DNA from: Chitinophaga jiangningensis
GTDB lineage: Bacteria > Bacteroidota > Bacteroidia > Chitinophagales > Chitinophagaceae
DNA: 64,000 nt
Direction of reading: 5' to 3'
Assembly (NCBI RefSeq): GCF_900142605.1
Contig: NZ_FRBL01000009.1
Location: 1-64,000, forward strand
The notes under the pieces were generated by a model, which worked only from the letters and a program-made list of their open reading frames with translations, did no database searches and was not told where the DNA came from. The position numbers and the translations under genes are program-made. Position 1 is the stretch's first letter; each line of letters opens with the position of its first letter. Below are positions 1-8,716 of the stretch, in pieces.

Positions 1-152
1 TCTGACAAATTCACAAACGGAAAAGAGGTAATAAGAATTTTTATAGTAAAGATTTTTATTAAGTGTATGCATTGCACAAATCTAAAAGTCTCTACGCCGT
101 TAGGCAATATATTCCCTGGAAGTTTCAAAAGTCATCCAAAGCAAATACCTAG
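1..152. other. Left-edge intergenic stretch, no gene seen
   Basis: AT-rich sequence downstream of the first minus-strand gene. I see no convincing reading frame, RNA gene or strong terminator hairpin in it. Confidence 0.5.
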
Positions 153-1079
153 CTAGTTTCTTTTCAACCAACCATTATCCCGAAGCCAGTTCTCCAACCG
201 GTCCAGCCAATGCTCATCGGGATTGCTGGTGCTCATACCGAAGCCGTGGCCGCCGCGCTGATATACATGCAGCTCTGCGGGTACTTTGTTACGGATAAGC
301 GCGGAGTAAAAATTAATACTGTTATCAACTACTACCGCTTTATCGTCAGAAGCATGAACGAGGAAGGTAGGCGGTGTTTCACCGGTTACCTGGAGTTCGT
401 TGCTGAATTCCTGCACTTTTTCTGCTGAAGGATTATTACCGATCAGGTTATTGCGGGAGCCACGGTGGGTGATGCTATCCACCATGCTGATAACCGGGTA
501 AACGAGCACGAGGAAGTCGGGCCGCAGGTTTACCTGGTCACTGTTAGGGATATACGATTTTTTAAAATGAGTACCTGCCGTAGCGGCCAGGTGGCCACCT
601 GCGGATGAGCCCATAAGGCCAACCCTGTTGACGTCTATTTTCCATGCAGCGGCATGCTGCCTTACGAGGCGGATGGCCTGTTGGGCATCCTGCAACGGTC
701 CGATGGAGCGGTCCCACATGGTGGTATCGTTAGGCATGCGGTATTTAAGTACGATGGCTGTTACGCCCATTTCGTTGAGGCGTTTGGCGAAGTTGATACC
801 TTCTTTCGTATAGGCGAGGCCGGAGTAGCCGCCCCCGGGACATACCACCATGGCAGCACCGTTGGCTTTATCAGCAGGTGCTTTGAATATTTGCACGGTG
901 GGCACTGAAACGCGGGTGTAGCCGATGCCGCCGTCGGGCCTGTCGGTTTTTACTTCTTTGTTGGGTCCTTTGCGGCTGTTGACAACACTATCCGGGTATA
1001 GCGGCATTTCCTGCTGGGCGTAGGCCGATAATGAGAAGCAGGTAGCCATAAGTGGCAAGATAATTTTTCGCGTGATCAT
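153..1079 (-). CDS. Exported alpha/beta hydrolase (esterase/lipase-like)
   Basis: A 308-residue hydrolase that probably acts outside the cytoplasm on an ester, perhaps an acylated sugar; the substrate is unknown. The N-terminus is a signal peptide (MITRKIILPLMATCFSLSAYA followed by Q). An oxyanion-hole-like PGGGY lies near residue 82, the nucleophile elbow GSSAG has Ser159, an acid is likely at Asp245/246 (HASDD), and the base is His278 in GGHGFG. This matches the secreted esterase/acetyl-xylan-esterase-like branch of the fold common in Bacteroidota. The ATG at 1079 is preferred over the upstream in-frame TTG at 1100 because it begins exactly at the signal peptide. It stands alone, 100 bp from the next gene on the same strand. 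Fold assignment is secure; specificity is not. Confidence 0.85.
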   Translation of the reverse strand: MITRKIILPLMATCFSLSAYAQQEMPLYPDSVVNSRKGPNKEVKTDRPDGGIGYTRVSVPTVQIFKAPADKANGAAMVVCPGGGYSGLAYTKEGINFAKRLNEMGVTAIVLKYRMPNDTTMWDRSIGPLQDAQQAIRLVRQHAAAWKIDVNRVGLMGSSAGGHLAATAGTHFKKSYIPNSDQVNLRPDFLVLVYPVISMVDSITHRGSRNNLIGNNPSAEKVQEFSNELQVTGETPPTFLVHASDDKAVVVDNSINFYSALIRNKVPAELHVYQRGGHGFGMSTSNPDEHWLDRLENWLRDNGWLKRN

Positions 1080-1199
1080 AACGTGTAGCTTTATAGGCAA
1101 AGCTAATAATTGATTTTTGTTTTTTATAGGGAGATATAGAACGCGCTTACGGCAAAACCGGAGGCCTTGCCGTGAATTGCGCTACTGCTTACCGTAGGA

Positions 1200-1952
1200 T
1201 TATTGGTTTGCACCCCCATTTACCAGTAGGTGCTGGCCGTTCACGAAGGAGGAAAGGTCGCTTGCAAAAAACTCTGCAATATTGGCTACATCCTCTACTT
1301 CCGCCAGTCGCCCCATAGGGCAACTGTTGAGCAGCGACTGCCGGAGTTCAGGGTAACTTCCTGGTTCAGCAAAAATCCCTGAATGATCAACGGCGAAGGG
1401 GATAATAGCGTTTACCGTTACGCCCCTGTGCCCGATTTCTTTTGACAACACATCTACCAGGTATCGTGGGGTGGTTTTGCTGCCGCCGTATATCGCCATG
1501 CCAGGTACAGGAAAGACCGTAGTACTAGAGGCAATATAGATAATACGTCCGTTGTTTTGTACCAATTTGGCTGCCTGCTGCATAGTAAAATAGGCTCCTT
1601 TGGTGTTGATGCTGAAAAGGCGGTCAAATTGCTCCTCCGTGAAGGCGGTAACCGGCGTTTCAACCATTTCGATACCCGCATTTGCCACTACGATGTCCAG
1701 TTTACCAAAGGCCTTAATGGCTTCACTAAAGAGCTGCTCTATTTCTGCCACTTTACTAACATCTGCCTGGACCGCAATGACGTTGGCTCCCATGGCCCTG
1801 ATGTTGGAGACCACCTGCTCGGCGGAGGATTTATCTTTGGAATAATTGATTACAATGTTAGCGCCCAGTGCCGCATAGCGTTCTGCAATGGCTTTACCTA
1901 AGCCCCTGGCGGAGCCGGTGATTAAGGCTGTTTTGTTATATAAGGTGTTCAT
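1200..1952 (-). CDS. SDR-family oxidoreductase
   Basis: A classical short-chain dehydrogenase/reductase of 250 residues, the usual length, expected to be a cytosolic NAD(P)(H)-dependent oxidoreductase. The Rossmann motif TGSARGLG is at 12-19, NAG at 91-93, the catalytic Ser near 142, and the YGGSK catalytic Tyr155/Lys159. The segment after the active site (IIPFAVDHSGIF) is unusual where many SDRs have PG. It lies 20 bp downstream of a second SDR in the same direction; the two resemble each other along their length and are probably a tandem duplication transcribed together. The divergent AraC-type gene further upstream is a candidate regulator. Substrate unknown. Confidence 0.9.
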   Translation of the reverse strand: MNTLYNKTALITGSARGLGKAIAERYAALGANIVINYSKDKSSAEQVVSNIRAMGANVIAVQADVSKVAEIEQLFSEAIKAFGKLDIVVANAGIEMVETPVTAFTEEQFDRLFSINTKGAYFTMQQAAKLVQNNGRIIYIASSTTVFPVPGMAIYGGSKTTPRYLVDVLSKEIGHRGVTVNAIIPFAVDHSGIFAEPGSYPELRQSLLNSCPMGRLAEVEDVANIAEFFASDLSSFVNGQHLLVNGGANQ

Positions 1953-1972
1953 ATGTCAGGATTTTACAGTTA

Positions 1973-2713
1973 CTAAGCCATACCACCGTTTGCGCCGATG
2001 TTTTGAGCATTGATCCATTTGGCATCGTCGCTCACGAGGAAGAGCACGACATTGGCAATATCATCCGTTTCGGCAATGCGGTTAAATGGATTAAGTGCTG
2101 CAAGCCGTGCGATAGTTTCCTGTGATTTTCCGTCCAGGAAAAGTGCGGTGGCGGTAGGTCCGGGAGAGAGTGAATTTACATTGATTCCACGATGACCTAC
2201 CTCCCTTGAAAAAATGCGGGTGAGTTGTTCTACGGCTGATTTGGAGGCAACGTAGTTTCCATAACCGGGAATCATGAGCCGGTTAACGGAGGTGGATATA
2301 TTGAGAACCGTTCCGTTGTCAGCCAATTTAGTCGCAGCCTCCCGCAGGGTATTGAATACCCCTTTCACGTTTATGTCAAACGTACGGTCAAATTCGTCGT
2401 CGGTAGTTTCTGCGATGGTTTTGGTAATCATAATACCCGCATTGTTAATCAGTACATCGATACGGCCATAGTGAGCAATTGCCTGGTCGAAGAGTGCTTT
2501 CACTTCAGCAGGATTTCTGACATCGGCCTGCAGGGAGATTGCATCACCGCCATTAGCGGTAATTTCAGCTACTACGGCGTCTGCATCGGACTTGCTACCG
2601 GCATAATTAACAATTACTCTTGCGCCGGCTACTGCCAGCTTTTTTGCTACTTCTGCTCCAATTCCTTTGGACGCGCCTGTTACGAGGATTACTTTTTCTG
2701 ATAAATTTTTCAT
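1973..2713 (-). CDS. SDR-family oxidoreductase
   Basis: A 246-residue classical SDR of the FabG-like type. The cofactor motif TGASKGIG is at 12-19, NNAG at 90-93, catalytic Ser140, and YVASK with Tyr154 and Lys158; a typical SPGPTAT loop follows. All catalytic residues are present, so it should be an active NAD(P)(H)-dependent carbonyl reductase or alcohol dehydrogenase with unknown substrate. It is first of an SDR pair (20 bp to the next gene) and sits 86 bp downstream of the AraC-family gene on the same strand, so all three may form one unit. SDR pairs next to AraC regulators are common in Bacteroidota accessory regions. Confidence 0.9.
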   Translation of the reverse strand: MKNLSEKVILVTGASKGIGAEVAKKLAVAGARVIVNYAGSKSDADAVVAEITANGGDAISLQADVRNPAEVKALFDQAIAHYGRIDVLINNAGIMITKTIAETTDDEFDRTFDINVKGVFNTLREAATKLADNGTVLNISTSVNRLMIPGYGNYVASKSAVEQLTRIFSREVGHRGINVNSLSPGPTATALFLDGKSQETIARLAALNPFNRIAETDDIANVVLFLVSDDAKWINAQNIGANGGMA

Positions 2714-2799
2714 GAGTCTATCTGTTTTGTTTGATGAAACAAAGATAGACCAGAGAGGTGCCTGGATTATTTCAAGAATTACAGGAAGACTTATAAATT

Positions 2800-3723
2800 T
2801 TACAGGTGGTGCTCTTTCCGGTACTGAACGGGTGTTGAGCCAGTGTGTTTTTTAAAGAAGGTGCTGAAATGGGCCGGTTCCATGAAGCCTAGTTTATATG
2901 CTATCTCTTTAATAGATAGATGACCATTTAACAACATTGACTTTGCTTCTGCCGTACTTTTTTCTGCTATCCAGGTGGCAATAGGCTTTCCTGTTTTTAT
3001 TTTGATAACATTGCTCAGGTAATTTGGATGCAGCTGTTGGGCGCTGGCATAATCCTGTACACGGTAAACGGTTTCAACCGTACCTGCGTTGAGATCCCGG
3101 TAATGTTTTTCCAACATTTTTTTAAAGGCAATTACGATCTGGGAACTTCTGTTGCCTTCATAAATAGGGTTATAATCTTCCCAAAAATATGCCTTTATTT
3201 TGAGTAGCAATACGGCCAGAAGGTGACCTATTACTTTATATTTTACAGCGGATTCACGCCTGTAATGATCATTGATAAGCAGGTATACGGCAGCTACTTC
3301 TTCATAGAACGAGTCAGTCACCACTCTTGGACGCACTGTTTCAGTGAGCAGGAATGGGAATTCCTCGAATATCTGCGGGCTGATATACTTTTTCAGGAAT
3401 GTTTCATCGAAGGTGATCAGGAAAATATCCTCTATGCGCTCCCACCCGAAAGTGCGGTAGTTACTTGGATTTGTAAAGTAGACCGAATGTGGTTGCACAT
3501 CAAAGGTATGCTCATCGATTTTATATTTTCCTTGTCCATCTTTCACAAACAGAAAGGAAAAGAAGTTGGGCCTGTAGGAGGCTGATTGATAAGGCAGCTC
3601 AAAGCCGACATCCCGGAGGTTGAAAATAGAAAATCCCGTAGTAGGGTCAATGAACTGCAAGGGCAGGTTCAGGTGTTGATAAAGATCGTAAAGTGAGTTA
3701 GAAGAGAAATTCGGTTGCTCCAT
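2800..3723 (-). CDS. AraC-family transcriptional regulator
   Basis: A 307-residue DNA-binding regulator. The C-terminal ~100 residues contain the two helix-turn-helix motifs of AraC/XylS proteins; the second, around SIKEIAYKLGFMEPAHFSTF, is very typical and is followed by the GSTPVQYR signature. The N-terminal ~180 residues look like an AraC-type cupin sensing domain (for example VKDGQGKYKIDEHTF). The ligand cannot be read from the sequence. It probably controls the two SDR genes directly downstream, and perhaps the hydrolase at 3798-4493, which lies upstream on the same strand. Confidence 0.9.
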   Translation of the reverse strand: MEQPNFSSNSLYDLYQHLNLPLQFIDPTTGFSIFNLRDVGFELPYQSASYRPNFFSFLFVKDGQGKYKIDEHTFDVQPHSVYFTNPSNYRTFGWERIEDIFLITFDETFLKKYISPQIFEEFPFLLTETVRPRVVTDSFYEEVAAVYLLINDHYRRESAVKYKVIGHLLAVLLLKIKAYFWEDYNPIYEGNRSSQIVIAFKKMLEKHYRDLNAGTVETVYRVQDYASAQQLHPNYLSNVIKIKTGKPIATWIAEKSTAEAKSMLLNGHLSIKEIAYKLGFMEPAHFSTFFKKHTGSTPVQYRKEHHL

Positions 3724-3797
3724 GTTCCGTTGCCTGAAAAACTGTAAATCTAACTGCCAACACTATATAGTGAATGGCAGTTAGATTAAATATAATA

Positions 3798-4493
3798 CTA
3801 TTTCCCGGACAGTTCAGCAGCCACCTGGACAATGAAATCCGCTACTGCCTGCGGCTGCGAGATATGCAGGGCGTGGCTGGCTTTGAGATCAATTGTTTTT
3901 GTATTGGAGCGGGCGTACATGTTTCGCTGAATTTCGGGCAGGATACTTTTATCTTCCGTGGCGATGATGCCGTACGAGGGTTTATGACGCCAGGCTGCCT
4001 CCGTTATAGGCGTTACAAAGCATTGCGCATAGAAGGCGCCCTGGGAGGCGTACATAAATGCTGCATCTTCGGCCGGAATATCTGCACAGAAGCCGGCATG
4101 GAACGTTTCTTTTGCGTAGTACACAATTCCTTTTTCATTCGGTGCCTGGATGCCGTTTTCTGGCGCCGGAGGCGCGGAACGGAACCATTGCAGGGCCGAT
4201 TCCCCAGTGTCTGGCTGGAAGGCGGCGATATAAACCAGCGCTGCCACATTCGGATGATTACCAGCTTCTGTGATGACGGCGCCTCCCCAGGAATGGCCGG
4301 CCAGGATCGTAGGGCCGTCCTGGTTATCCAGCACCACGGTGGTGGCTGTAGCGTCGTCTTTGAGGGAGGTGAGCGGATTTTGGACGATCGTTACCTTAAA
4401 TCCCTGTTTGGTGAGGGCGTCATACATGCCACGATATCCCGAACCATCACTAAAAGCGCCGTGTACTAAAACTATGTTTTTGATAGTGGTCAT
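3798..4493 (-). CDS. Alpha/beta hydrolase, small cytosolic type
   Basis: A 231-residue alpha/beta hydrolase without a signal peptide. The N-terminus carries the HG oxyanion motif (VLVHGAFSDGSGY, residues 8-20) and the nucleophile elbow GHSWGG with Ser68; a late ATEDK segment offers the acid and HALHISQP offers His. It matches the EstC/MhpC-like group often annotated only as alpha/beta hydrolase, with hydroxynitrile-lyase and methylesterase relatives. The 74-bp gap to the AraC gene leaves room for a separate promoter. Substrate unknown. Confidence 0.85.
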   Translation of the reverse strand: MTTIKNIVLVHGAFSDGSGYRGMYDALTKQGFKVTIVQNPLTSLKDDATATTVVLDNQDGPTILAGHSWGGAVITEAGNHPNVAALVYIAAFQPDTGESALQWFRSAPPAPENGIQAPNEKGIVYYAKETFHAGFCADIPAEDAAFMYASQGAFYAQCFVTPITEAAWRHKPSYGIIATEDKSILPEIQRNMYARSNTKTIDLKASHALHISQPQAVADFIVQVAAELSGK

Positions 4494-4584
4494 ATTTTTA
4501 TGAATAATGGGTTAAATAAGGATTTCAAATTAAATATAATTCTTCCGGTTAAAAAAAGTTAACTTGGTTTTACAGGGAGATAAC

Positions 4585-5637
4585 ATGGCTCCCACCCTAA
4601 CAACTCAAATAACCAGAAAAATGGACCAGACGATTCAGCCCCCATTGTTGATGAACGCCATGGTATTGGAGCAGTCATGCAGCCGGCTTTTACATCAACG
4701 TATACCCGTTCCCATCCCTTCCCCGTATCAGGTACTGATTAAGGTGGCCGCCTGTGCTATTTGCAGAACGGATTTACATATCATAGATGGCGACTTAAAG
4801 CAGCCAAAGCTCCCACTGGTGCCTGGTCATCAGATTGTAGGTGAAGTGATCAGCCGGGGCACGTTGGTAACCGATATAGCGGTAGGACAGTTGGTAGGCG
4901 TATCCTGGCTGGGCTATACCTGCGGCGATTGCGGTTATTGTCGCAAGGGCCTGGAGAATTTATGCGATCATGCGCAGTTTACGGGCTATCACCTGGATGG
5001 TGGATACGCCGAGTATGCAGTAGCGGATCACCGGTATTGTTTTCCATTACCAATGGAGCACGGTGGCTCTTTTGGTGCGCCATTGCTTTGCGCCGGGCTA
5101 ACTGGCTACCGGTCTTACACCATGTTGCCAACGGAAGCTAAAAACATTGGTATATATGGGTTTGGCGGAGCCGGACACATATTGATACAGGTAGCTATCA
5201 ACCATGGTAAATCCGTATGTGCTTTTACGCGGCCCGGAGATCATTCGGCACAGGAGTTTGCACGCAGGTATGGGGCTGCCTGGGCAGGCGACTCTACCGC
5301 CCCGGCACCGTTTCTGCTGGATGCGGCCATCATCTTTGCACCAGTGGGCGAGTTGGTAGTAAAAGCACTACAAGACACGGTAAAAGGTGGTACTATTATT
5401 TGCGGTGGTATACACATGTCAGATATCCCATCACTGCCCTACCAGCTATTATGGGGGGAGAGAAGCATTAAATCGGTGGCAAATCTTACCCGTAAAGATG
5501 GACAGGCACTGCTGGCACTGGCCAGGGAATTGTCGTTTCAGACACAGACACACCCGTATCCGTTGCACCAGGCAAACGAAGCACTGGATCATTTACGCAA
5601 CGGCGATATCAATGGGGTGGCAGTCCTAATCAATTAA
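4585..5637 (+). CDS. Zinc-dependent alcohol dehydrogenase (MDR family)
   Basis: A 350-residue medium-chain dehydrogenase expected to oxidise an alcohol or reduce an aldehyde with NAD(P). Residues seen: catalytic zinc ligands Cys60 (CRTD) and His82/Glu87 (GHQIVGE), and four structural zinc cysteines at 113, 116, 119 and 127 in CGDCGYCRKGLENLC. The coenzyme motif GFGGAGH follows. This is the class often called alcohol dehydrogenase AdhA-like. The ATG at 4585 was chosen because it has a rare good Shine-Dalgarno (GGGAGA, 4 bases upstream); a later start at 4621 or 4651 would also fit, and a TTG at 4564 is less likely. It is followed after 9 bp by the isochorismatase-type gene, so the two form an operon. 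Confidence 0.9.
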   Translation: MAPTLTTQITRKMDQTIQPPLLMNAMVLEQSCSRLLHQRIPVPIPSPYQVLIKVAACAICRTDLHIIDGDLKQPKLPLVPGHQIVGEVISRGTLVTDIAVGQLVGVSWLGYTCGDCGYCRKGLENLCDHAQFTGYHLDGGYAEYAVADHRYCFPLPMEHGGSFGAPLLCAGLTGYRSYTMLPTEAKNIGIYGFGGAGHILIQVAINHGKSVCAFTRPGDHSAQEFARRYGAAWAGDSTAPAPFLLDAAIIFAPVGELVVKALQDTVKGGTIICGGIHMSDIPSLPYQLLWGERSIKSVANLTRKDGQALLALARELSFQTQTHPYPLHQANEALDHLRNGDINGVAVLIN

Positions 5638-5646
5638 TCCGGAGGT

Positions 5647-6171
5647 ATGCAGGAAGCCTTACTCGTGGTAGATATGCAGCAGGGGTTCGTAAAACCTCCC
5701 TGCGAGCGTATCATCTCCCCCATTATTTCCTTAATAAAACATTTTACTGCTGCCCACAGGCCAGTAGCGTTTACACAGTTTATCAATCCGGCATACAGCA
5801 ATTTCGAGCAACTGATGCAGTGGCAGAAGCTGCGGCATAGTGCGGAAACCGATATTATTCCGGTGCTGCAGCCGCTTGCGACCAATATATTTGTGAAACA
5901 CCAATACTCCGCGTTTACACCGGCGTTTGAGTACTTTCTACAGCAGCATCGTGTACAAAAGCTATACCTCTGTGGTATTGCCACGGAGAGCTGTGTGCTA
6001 AAATCTGCCATGGATGCCTTTGAACGGGGTCTGCATCCGGTGGTGGTGCAGGATGCGGTGTATAGTCATGCCAGCGATGCCCACCATGCCGCCGGACTGC
6101 TGGTGTTGGCAAGAAATATTGGAGAAACGCAGCTTGTAACAGTTTCAGACACACTTCAATCATTATTCTGA
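5647..6171 (+). CDS. Isochorismatase-family cysteine hydrolase
   Basis: A 174-residue cysteine hydrolase of the isochorismatase/nicotinamidase superfamily. The Asp-Lys-Cys triad is visible: Asp9 (VVDMQQGF), Lys84 (FVKHQYSAF) and Cys116 (CGIATESCV), with the cis-peptide-type GIAT before the cysteine. The length suits a simple hydrolase acting on an amide such as nicotinamide, a ureide or an isochorismate-like compound; I cannot say which. It shares an operon with the upstream alcohol dehydrogenase (9 bp apart). Confidence 0.88.
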   Translation: MQEALLVVDMQQGFVKPPCERIISPIISLIKHFTAAHRPVAFTQFINPAYSNFEQLMQWQKLRHSAETDIIPVLQPLATNIFVKHQYSAFTPAFEYFLQQHRVQKLYLCGIATESCVLKSAMDAFERGLHPVVVQDAVYSHASDAHHAAGLLVLARNIGETQLVTVSDTLQSLF

Positions 6172-6295
6172 TAACCACCCCAAACTCATGTTATTTTTCT
6201 AATAATGGATCTTAGCGGACCTTTGCGGAGTCGATAAGGAGAACAATCATATACTTATCGTGTTTGAGAAGCAATAAACATTCAACCGCATTCAG

Positions 6296-7264
6296 ATGAA
6301 AAGCAATTACATCCATAAAGCACTGTTGACAGGCAGCCTACTTATGGGCCTGTCTTACGCGAACGCACAAACGCAGATCGACCCTGCGGATAACAGCTGG
6401 TATCCTTCCGCTTATGGCGCCAATGATGAAATAGGCGCTGCTAATTTATTGTCGCCCGCAGGGGTAATGAGTGCCATTAAACTGGTAAAATTTGGGAAGA
6501 CATTACCGCTGGCGGTGCCAATAGACAAGTACCTGCCGGCATTCCGCCATCGCAGTTTTCACCTCTACAACATACAGCCCGGCGAACAGGCGGGGCAAAC
6601 GCTGGGGCCTAATAAATTCAGCTTTAACGATGAGCTGGTGAACGGCTGGACCGGCGTAGGCACTCAACTCAACGGCATTGGGCATATCGGCATCAACAAT
6701 GTGTATTATAACGGCAATAAAGCCGCTGATTTTGTAACGGTAGAGGGTGTGAAAAAACTCGGCATTGAAAAAGTCCCCCCGATCGTTACCCGTGCGGTAT
6801 TACTGGATATGACTGCACATTACGGCAAACCGATTGTTCCCGGCGGCACCGAGTTTACCGTTGCTGATATACAGGCGGTGCTGAAAAAAGAAGGAATCAC
6901 CATTCGTAAAGGCGATGTGGTATTGTTTAATACCGGCTGGCTGGAGCTCATTGGCAAAGACAACAAACAATTTCTGGAAGTGGAACCCGGCATAGGCATG
7001 GAAGCCGCCAAATGGCTGGCATCACAGGGAATCGTAGCCTTTGGTGGCGATACCTGGGCCTCTGAAGTATATCCTAACCCATATGGCAAAGAAGAATTCC
7101 CCATCAACCAGTTTATGCTGGCGAAACATGGAATATATAACCTGGAACTGATCGATAGCAGACCACTGGTGAAGGAAAAAGTATGGGAGTTTTTATTTGT
7201 GCTCGGACAACCGCTGTATGTAGGGTCCACACAGGTAAATGTGAATCCGGTAGCGATATATTAG
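6296..7264 (+). CDS. Exported cyclase-family (kynurenine formamidase-like) hydrolase
   Basis: A 322-residue member of the cyclase family (kynurenine formamidase fold), a metal-dependent amidase/lactonase group. The first ~25 residues look like a signal peptide ending in YANAQ, so it should act in the periplasm. The metal-binding signature appears at 122-130 as GTQLNGIGH; most members have GT(H/Q)xD, so Asn replaces the usual Asp here, which might change the metal site. Downstream GDTWASEVYP and the conserved GDVVLFNTGW segment support the family. It lies 124 bp after the isochorismatase gene on the same strand and could be the third gene of that unit. Confidence 0.82.
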   Translation: MKSNYIHKALLTGSLLMGLSYANAQTQIDPADNSWYPSAYGANDEIGAANLLSPAGVMSAIKLVKFGKTLPLAVPIDKYLPAFRHRSFHLYNIQPGEQAGQTLGPNKFSFNDELVNGWTGVGTQLNGIGHIGINNVYYNGNKAADFVTVEGVKKLGIEKVPPIVTRAVLLDMTAHYGKPIVPGGTEFTVADIQAVLKKEGITIRKGDVVLFNTGWLELIGKDNKQFLEVEPGIGMEAAKWLASQGIVAFGGDTWASEVYPNPYGKEEFPINQFMLAKHGIYNLELIDSRPLVKEKVWEFLFVLGQPLYVGSTQVNVNPVAIY

Positions 7265-7284
7265 TACGCATAAAACAGTGTATG

Positions 7285-7314
7285 ACAGGTTGCGGTTGCC
7301 CGGCCGCAGCCTGT
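7285..7314 (+). terminator. Hairpin between convergent genes
   Basis: ACAGG-T-TGCGG pairs with CCGCA-G-CCTGT around an 8-base loop, with one G.T wobble. It lies 20 bp after the cyclase stop and before the end of the opposing HxlR gene. The downstream plus strand (TACTGTTATCTATTTC) is moderately T-rich, so it may stop plus-strand transcription. Confidence 0.5.
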
Positions 7315-7323
7315 TACTGTTAT

Positions 7324-7674
7324 CTATTTCCCTACTATCTTTTTCCTGTGCATCATCCCCCAATTCTTCAGCGCCAGCATCACCTCCTGTAACGTATCCG
7401 CATACGGCGTTATCTCGTACTCCACTGCCGGTGGAAACGTATCATACACCGTCCGTTTCACCAACAGATTCGTTTCCAGGTCTTTCAACTCCTTTGATAA
7501 CATTTTATCGCTGATACCTTCTATTTCTTTCGCTATCTGCCGGAAGCGCTTAGGCCCTGCTTTCAGCGATAGTAATATCTGTAGTTTCCAGCTGCCATTC
7601 AGTGTTTCCATGGCATCGCGGATGGCGCGCAATGTGCCGGCATTGCAGGTGATAAGATCATGTTTTTTTGCCAT
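7324..7674 (-). CDS. HxlR-family transcriptional regulator
   Basis: A 116-residue winged-helix regulator of the HxlR/DUF24 family, full length for the family. The typical features are GSWKLQILLSLKAGPKRFR, a recognition region with SDKMLSKELKDLE, and the wing plus ending with PPAVEYEITPYADTLQEV. A Cys at residue 10 (LITCNAG) sits where redox or electrophile-sensing members carry their sensor cysteine. It is divergent from an SDR gene, and the 95 bp between them hold palindromic repeats that look like its operator, so it probably controls that SDR and itself. Confidence 0.92.
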   Translation of the reverse strand: MAKKHDLITCNAGTLRAIRDAMETLNGSWKLQILLSLKAGPKRFRQIAKEIEGISDKMLSKELKDLETNLLVKRTVYDTFPPAVEYEITPYADTLQEVMLALKNWGMMHRKKIVGK

Positions 7675-7690
7675 AGTCGTTTTTTGATAC

Positions 7691-7740
7691 TAACTATTGA
7701 GTTAGCACTAACCAGGTGGTTAGTACTAACCGTTGGTTAG
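7691..7740. promoter_or_regulatory. Repeated palindromic operator between hxlR-type and SDR genes
   Basis: The intergenic region contains a perfect 14-bp palindrome GGTTAGTACTAACC (7718-7731), a near-copy GTTAGCACTAACC (7701-7713), and further half-sites (TAACTATTGAGTTAG at 7691-7705 and GGTTAG at 7735-7740). A string of the same half-site at short spacing between divergent genes is what a dimeric HxlR-type repressor operator looks like. Binding is inferred. Confidence 0.7.
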
Positions 7741-7750
7741 TAAATATAAC

Positions 7751-7758
7751 TAAGTTTG
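7751..7758 (+). promoter_or_regulatory. Bacteroidota-type -7 box of the SDR gene
   Basis: TAAGTTTG matches the TAnnTTTG consensus exactly and lies 12 bp before the SDR ATG at 7770, just after the operator repeats. This would give a very short leader. The -33 part is weak and overlaps the operator (TTGG at 7733). Confidence 0.5.
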
Positions 7759-7769
7759 TGTTTAAAAAA

Positions 7770-8630
7770 ATGAATCAGGAGAAAGTAGTATTCATCACCG
7801 GTGCAACGGGAGGGATCGGAAAGGCCGCAGCCATCGCAATGGCCCAACGGCAATACACCGTGGTGATCCATGGAAGGAATAAAGAAAGAACGGCCGCAGT
7901 AGCGGAGGAAATAAAAAAGCTGACCGGAAACAGGCAGGTGGACTATATCGTAGGCGACTTCTTTTTAATGAGGGAGGTGAAGAAAGCAGCAACGAGTTTT
8001 CTGAATAAGTACAAGCGGCTGGATATTCTCATCAACAACGCGGGAGGACTGATGAATAAAGAAAGGGCCGTAACTGCTGAAGGCATAGAAACCACGATTG
8101 CGTTAAATGTACTAGCACCGTTTTTGTTGACGAAACAACTGCTACCATTGCTCCAGCAGCGCGAGGATGCGAGAATTATTAATGTAGCCTCCAATGCTCA
8201 CAAGCTGAATGCCCGGCCAGACTTTAACGACATTGAACTGCATAAACATTATAATCCGCTGAGGGCCTATGGCAATTCGAAGTTATTCCTGATTTGGAAT
8301 ACGCAACATCTGGCGGCGCAACTGAGCCAACAGGGATTGCACCACGTAAGGGTTAACAGTGTACATCCGGGGGCGATAGCCACTAACTTTGGCGTGACCA
8401 GCAACCTGGGGGGCCTGATGAATGTAGTGGCCAAATTGCTAAGGCCATTTTTCAAAACGCCGGAACAGGGAGCCGAAACGCTTACTTTTCTGGCCACTGG
8501 AGATATACATCTCACCGGAACTTATTTTGAGAAAAATAAACCGGTAGGTGCCTCACCAAAATATTACAGCAAGCGAAATGAGCAGCTGATCTGGGATTAT
8601 TGTGAGCAGCAGGTGAAGCAGTGGAAGTAA
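7770..8630 (+). CDS. SDR-family oxidoreductase (retinol-dehydrogenase-like)
   Basis: A 286-residue SDR closest to the retinol dehydrogenase/WW-oxidoreductase-like group. Motifs: TGATGGIG (10-17), NNAG (89-92), Ser141 (NVASNAHK), and catalytic Tyr167/Lys171 in YGNSK; the VHPGAIATNF segment is typical. The ATG at 7770 is chosen because the fold begins immediately (MNQEKVVFITG); a GTG-type extension to 7716 would overlap the operator palindrome. Its divergent position to the HxlR regulator suggests induction by a reactive carbonyl or electrophile, but that is inference. Confidence 0.88.
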   Translation: MNQEKVVFITGATGGIGKAAAIAMAQRQYTVVIHGRNKERTAAVAEEIKKLTGNRQVDYIVGDFFLMREVKKAATSFLNKYKRLDILINNAGGLMNKERAVTAEGIETTIALNVLAPFLLTKQLLPLLQQREDARIINVASNAHKLNARPDFNDIELHKHYNPLRAYGNSKLFLIWNTQHLAAQLSQQGLHHVRVNSVHPGAIATNFGVTSNLGGLMNVVAKLLRPFFKTPEQGAETLTFLATGDIHLTGTYFEKNKPVGASPKYYSKRNEQLIWDYCEQQVKQWK

Positions 8631-8632
8631 TA

Positions 8633-8667
8633 AAAAGAAGCGGTAGCACCTGCAAGTGACTACCGCT
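8633..8667 (-). terminator. Intrinsic terminator for the sigma-factor gene
   Basis: AGCGGTAG (8639-8646) pairs perfectly with CTACCGCT (8660-8667). On the minus strand the stem is followed by TCTTTTTATT, a good U-tract. It lies 50 bp past the stop of the sigma-factor gene and just beyond the stop of the convergent SDR. Confidence 0.75.
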
Positions 8668-8716
8668 GTTGTATGAACCTACTTTACAATTTTTTAGGGA
8701 GATGTAAGCCCTGCTG

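Noticed and set aside
3774..4469. 231-codon plus-strand frame
   Set aside because: Antisense shadow of the alpha/beta hydrolase; codons fit the opposite strand.
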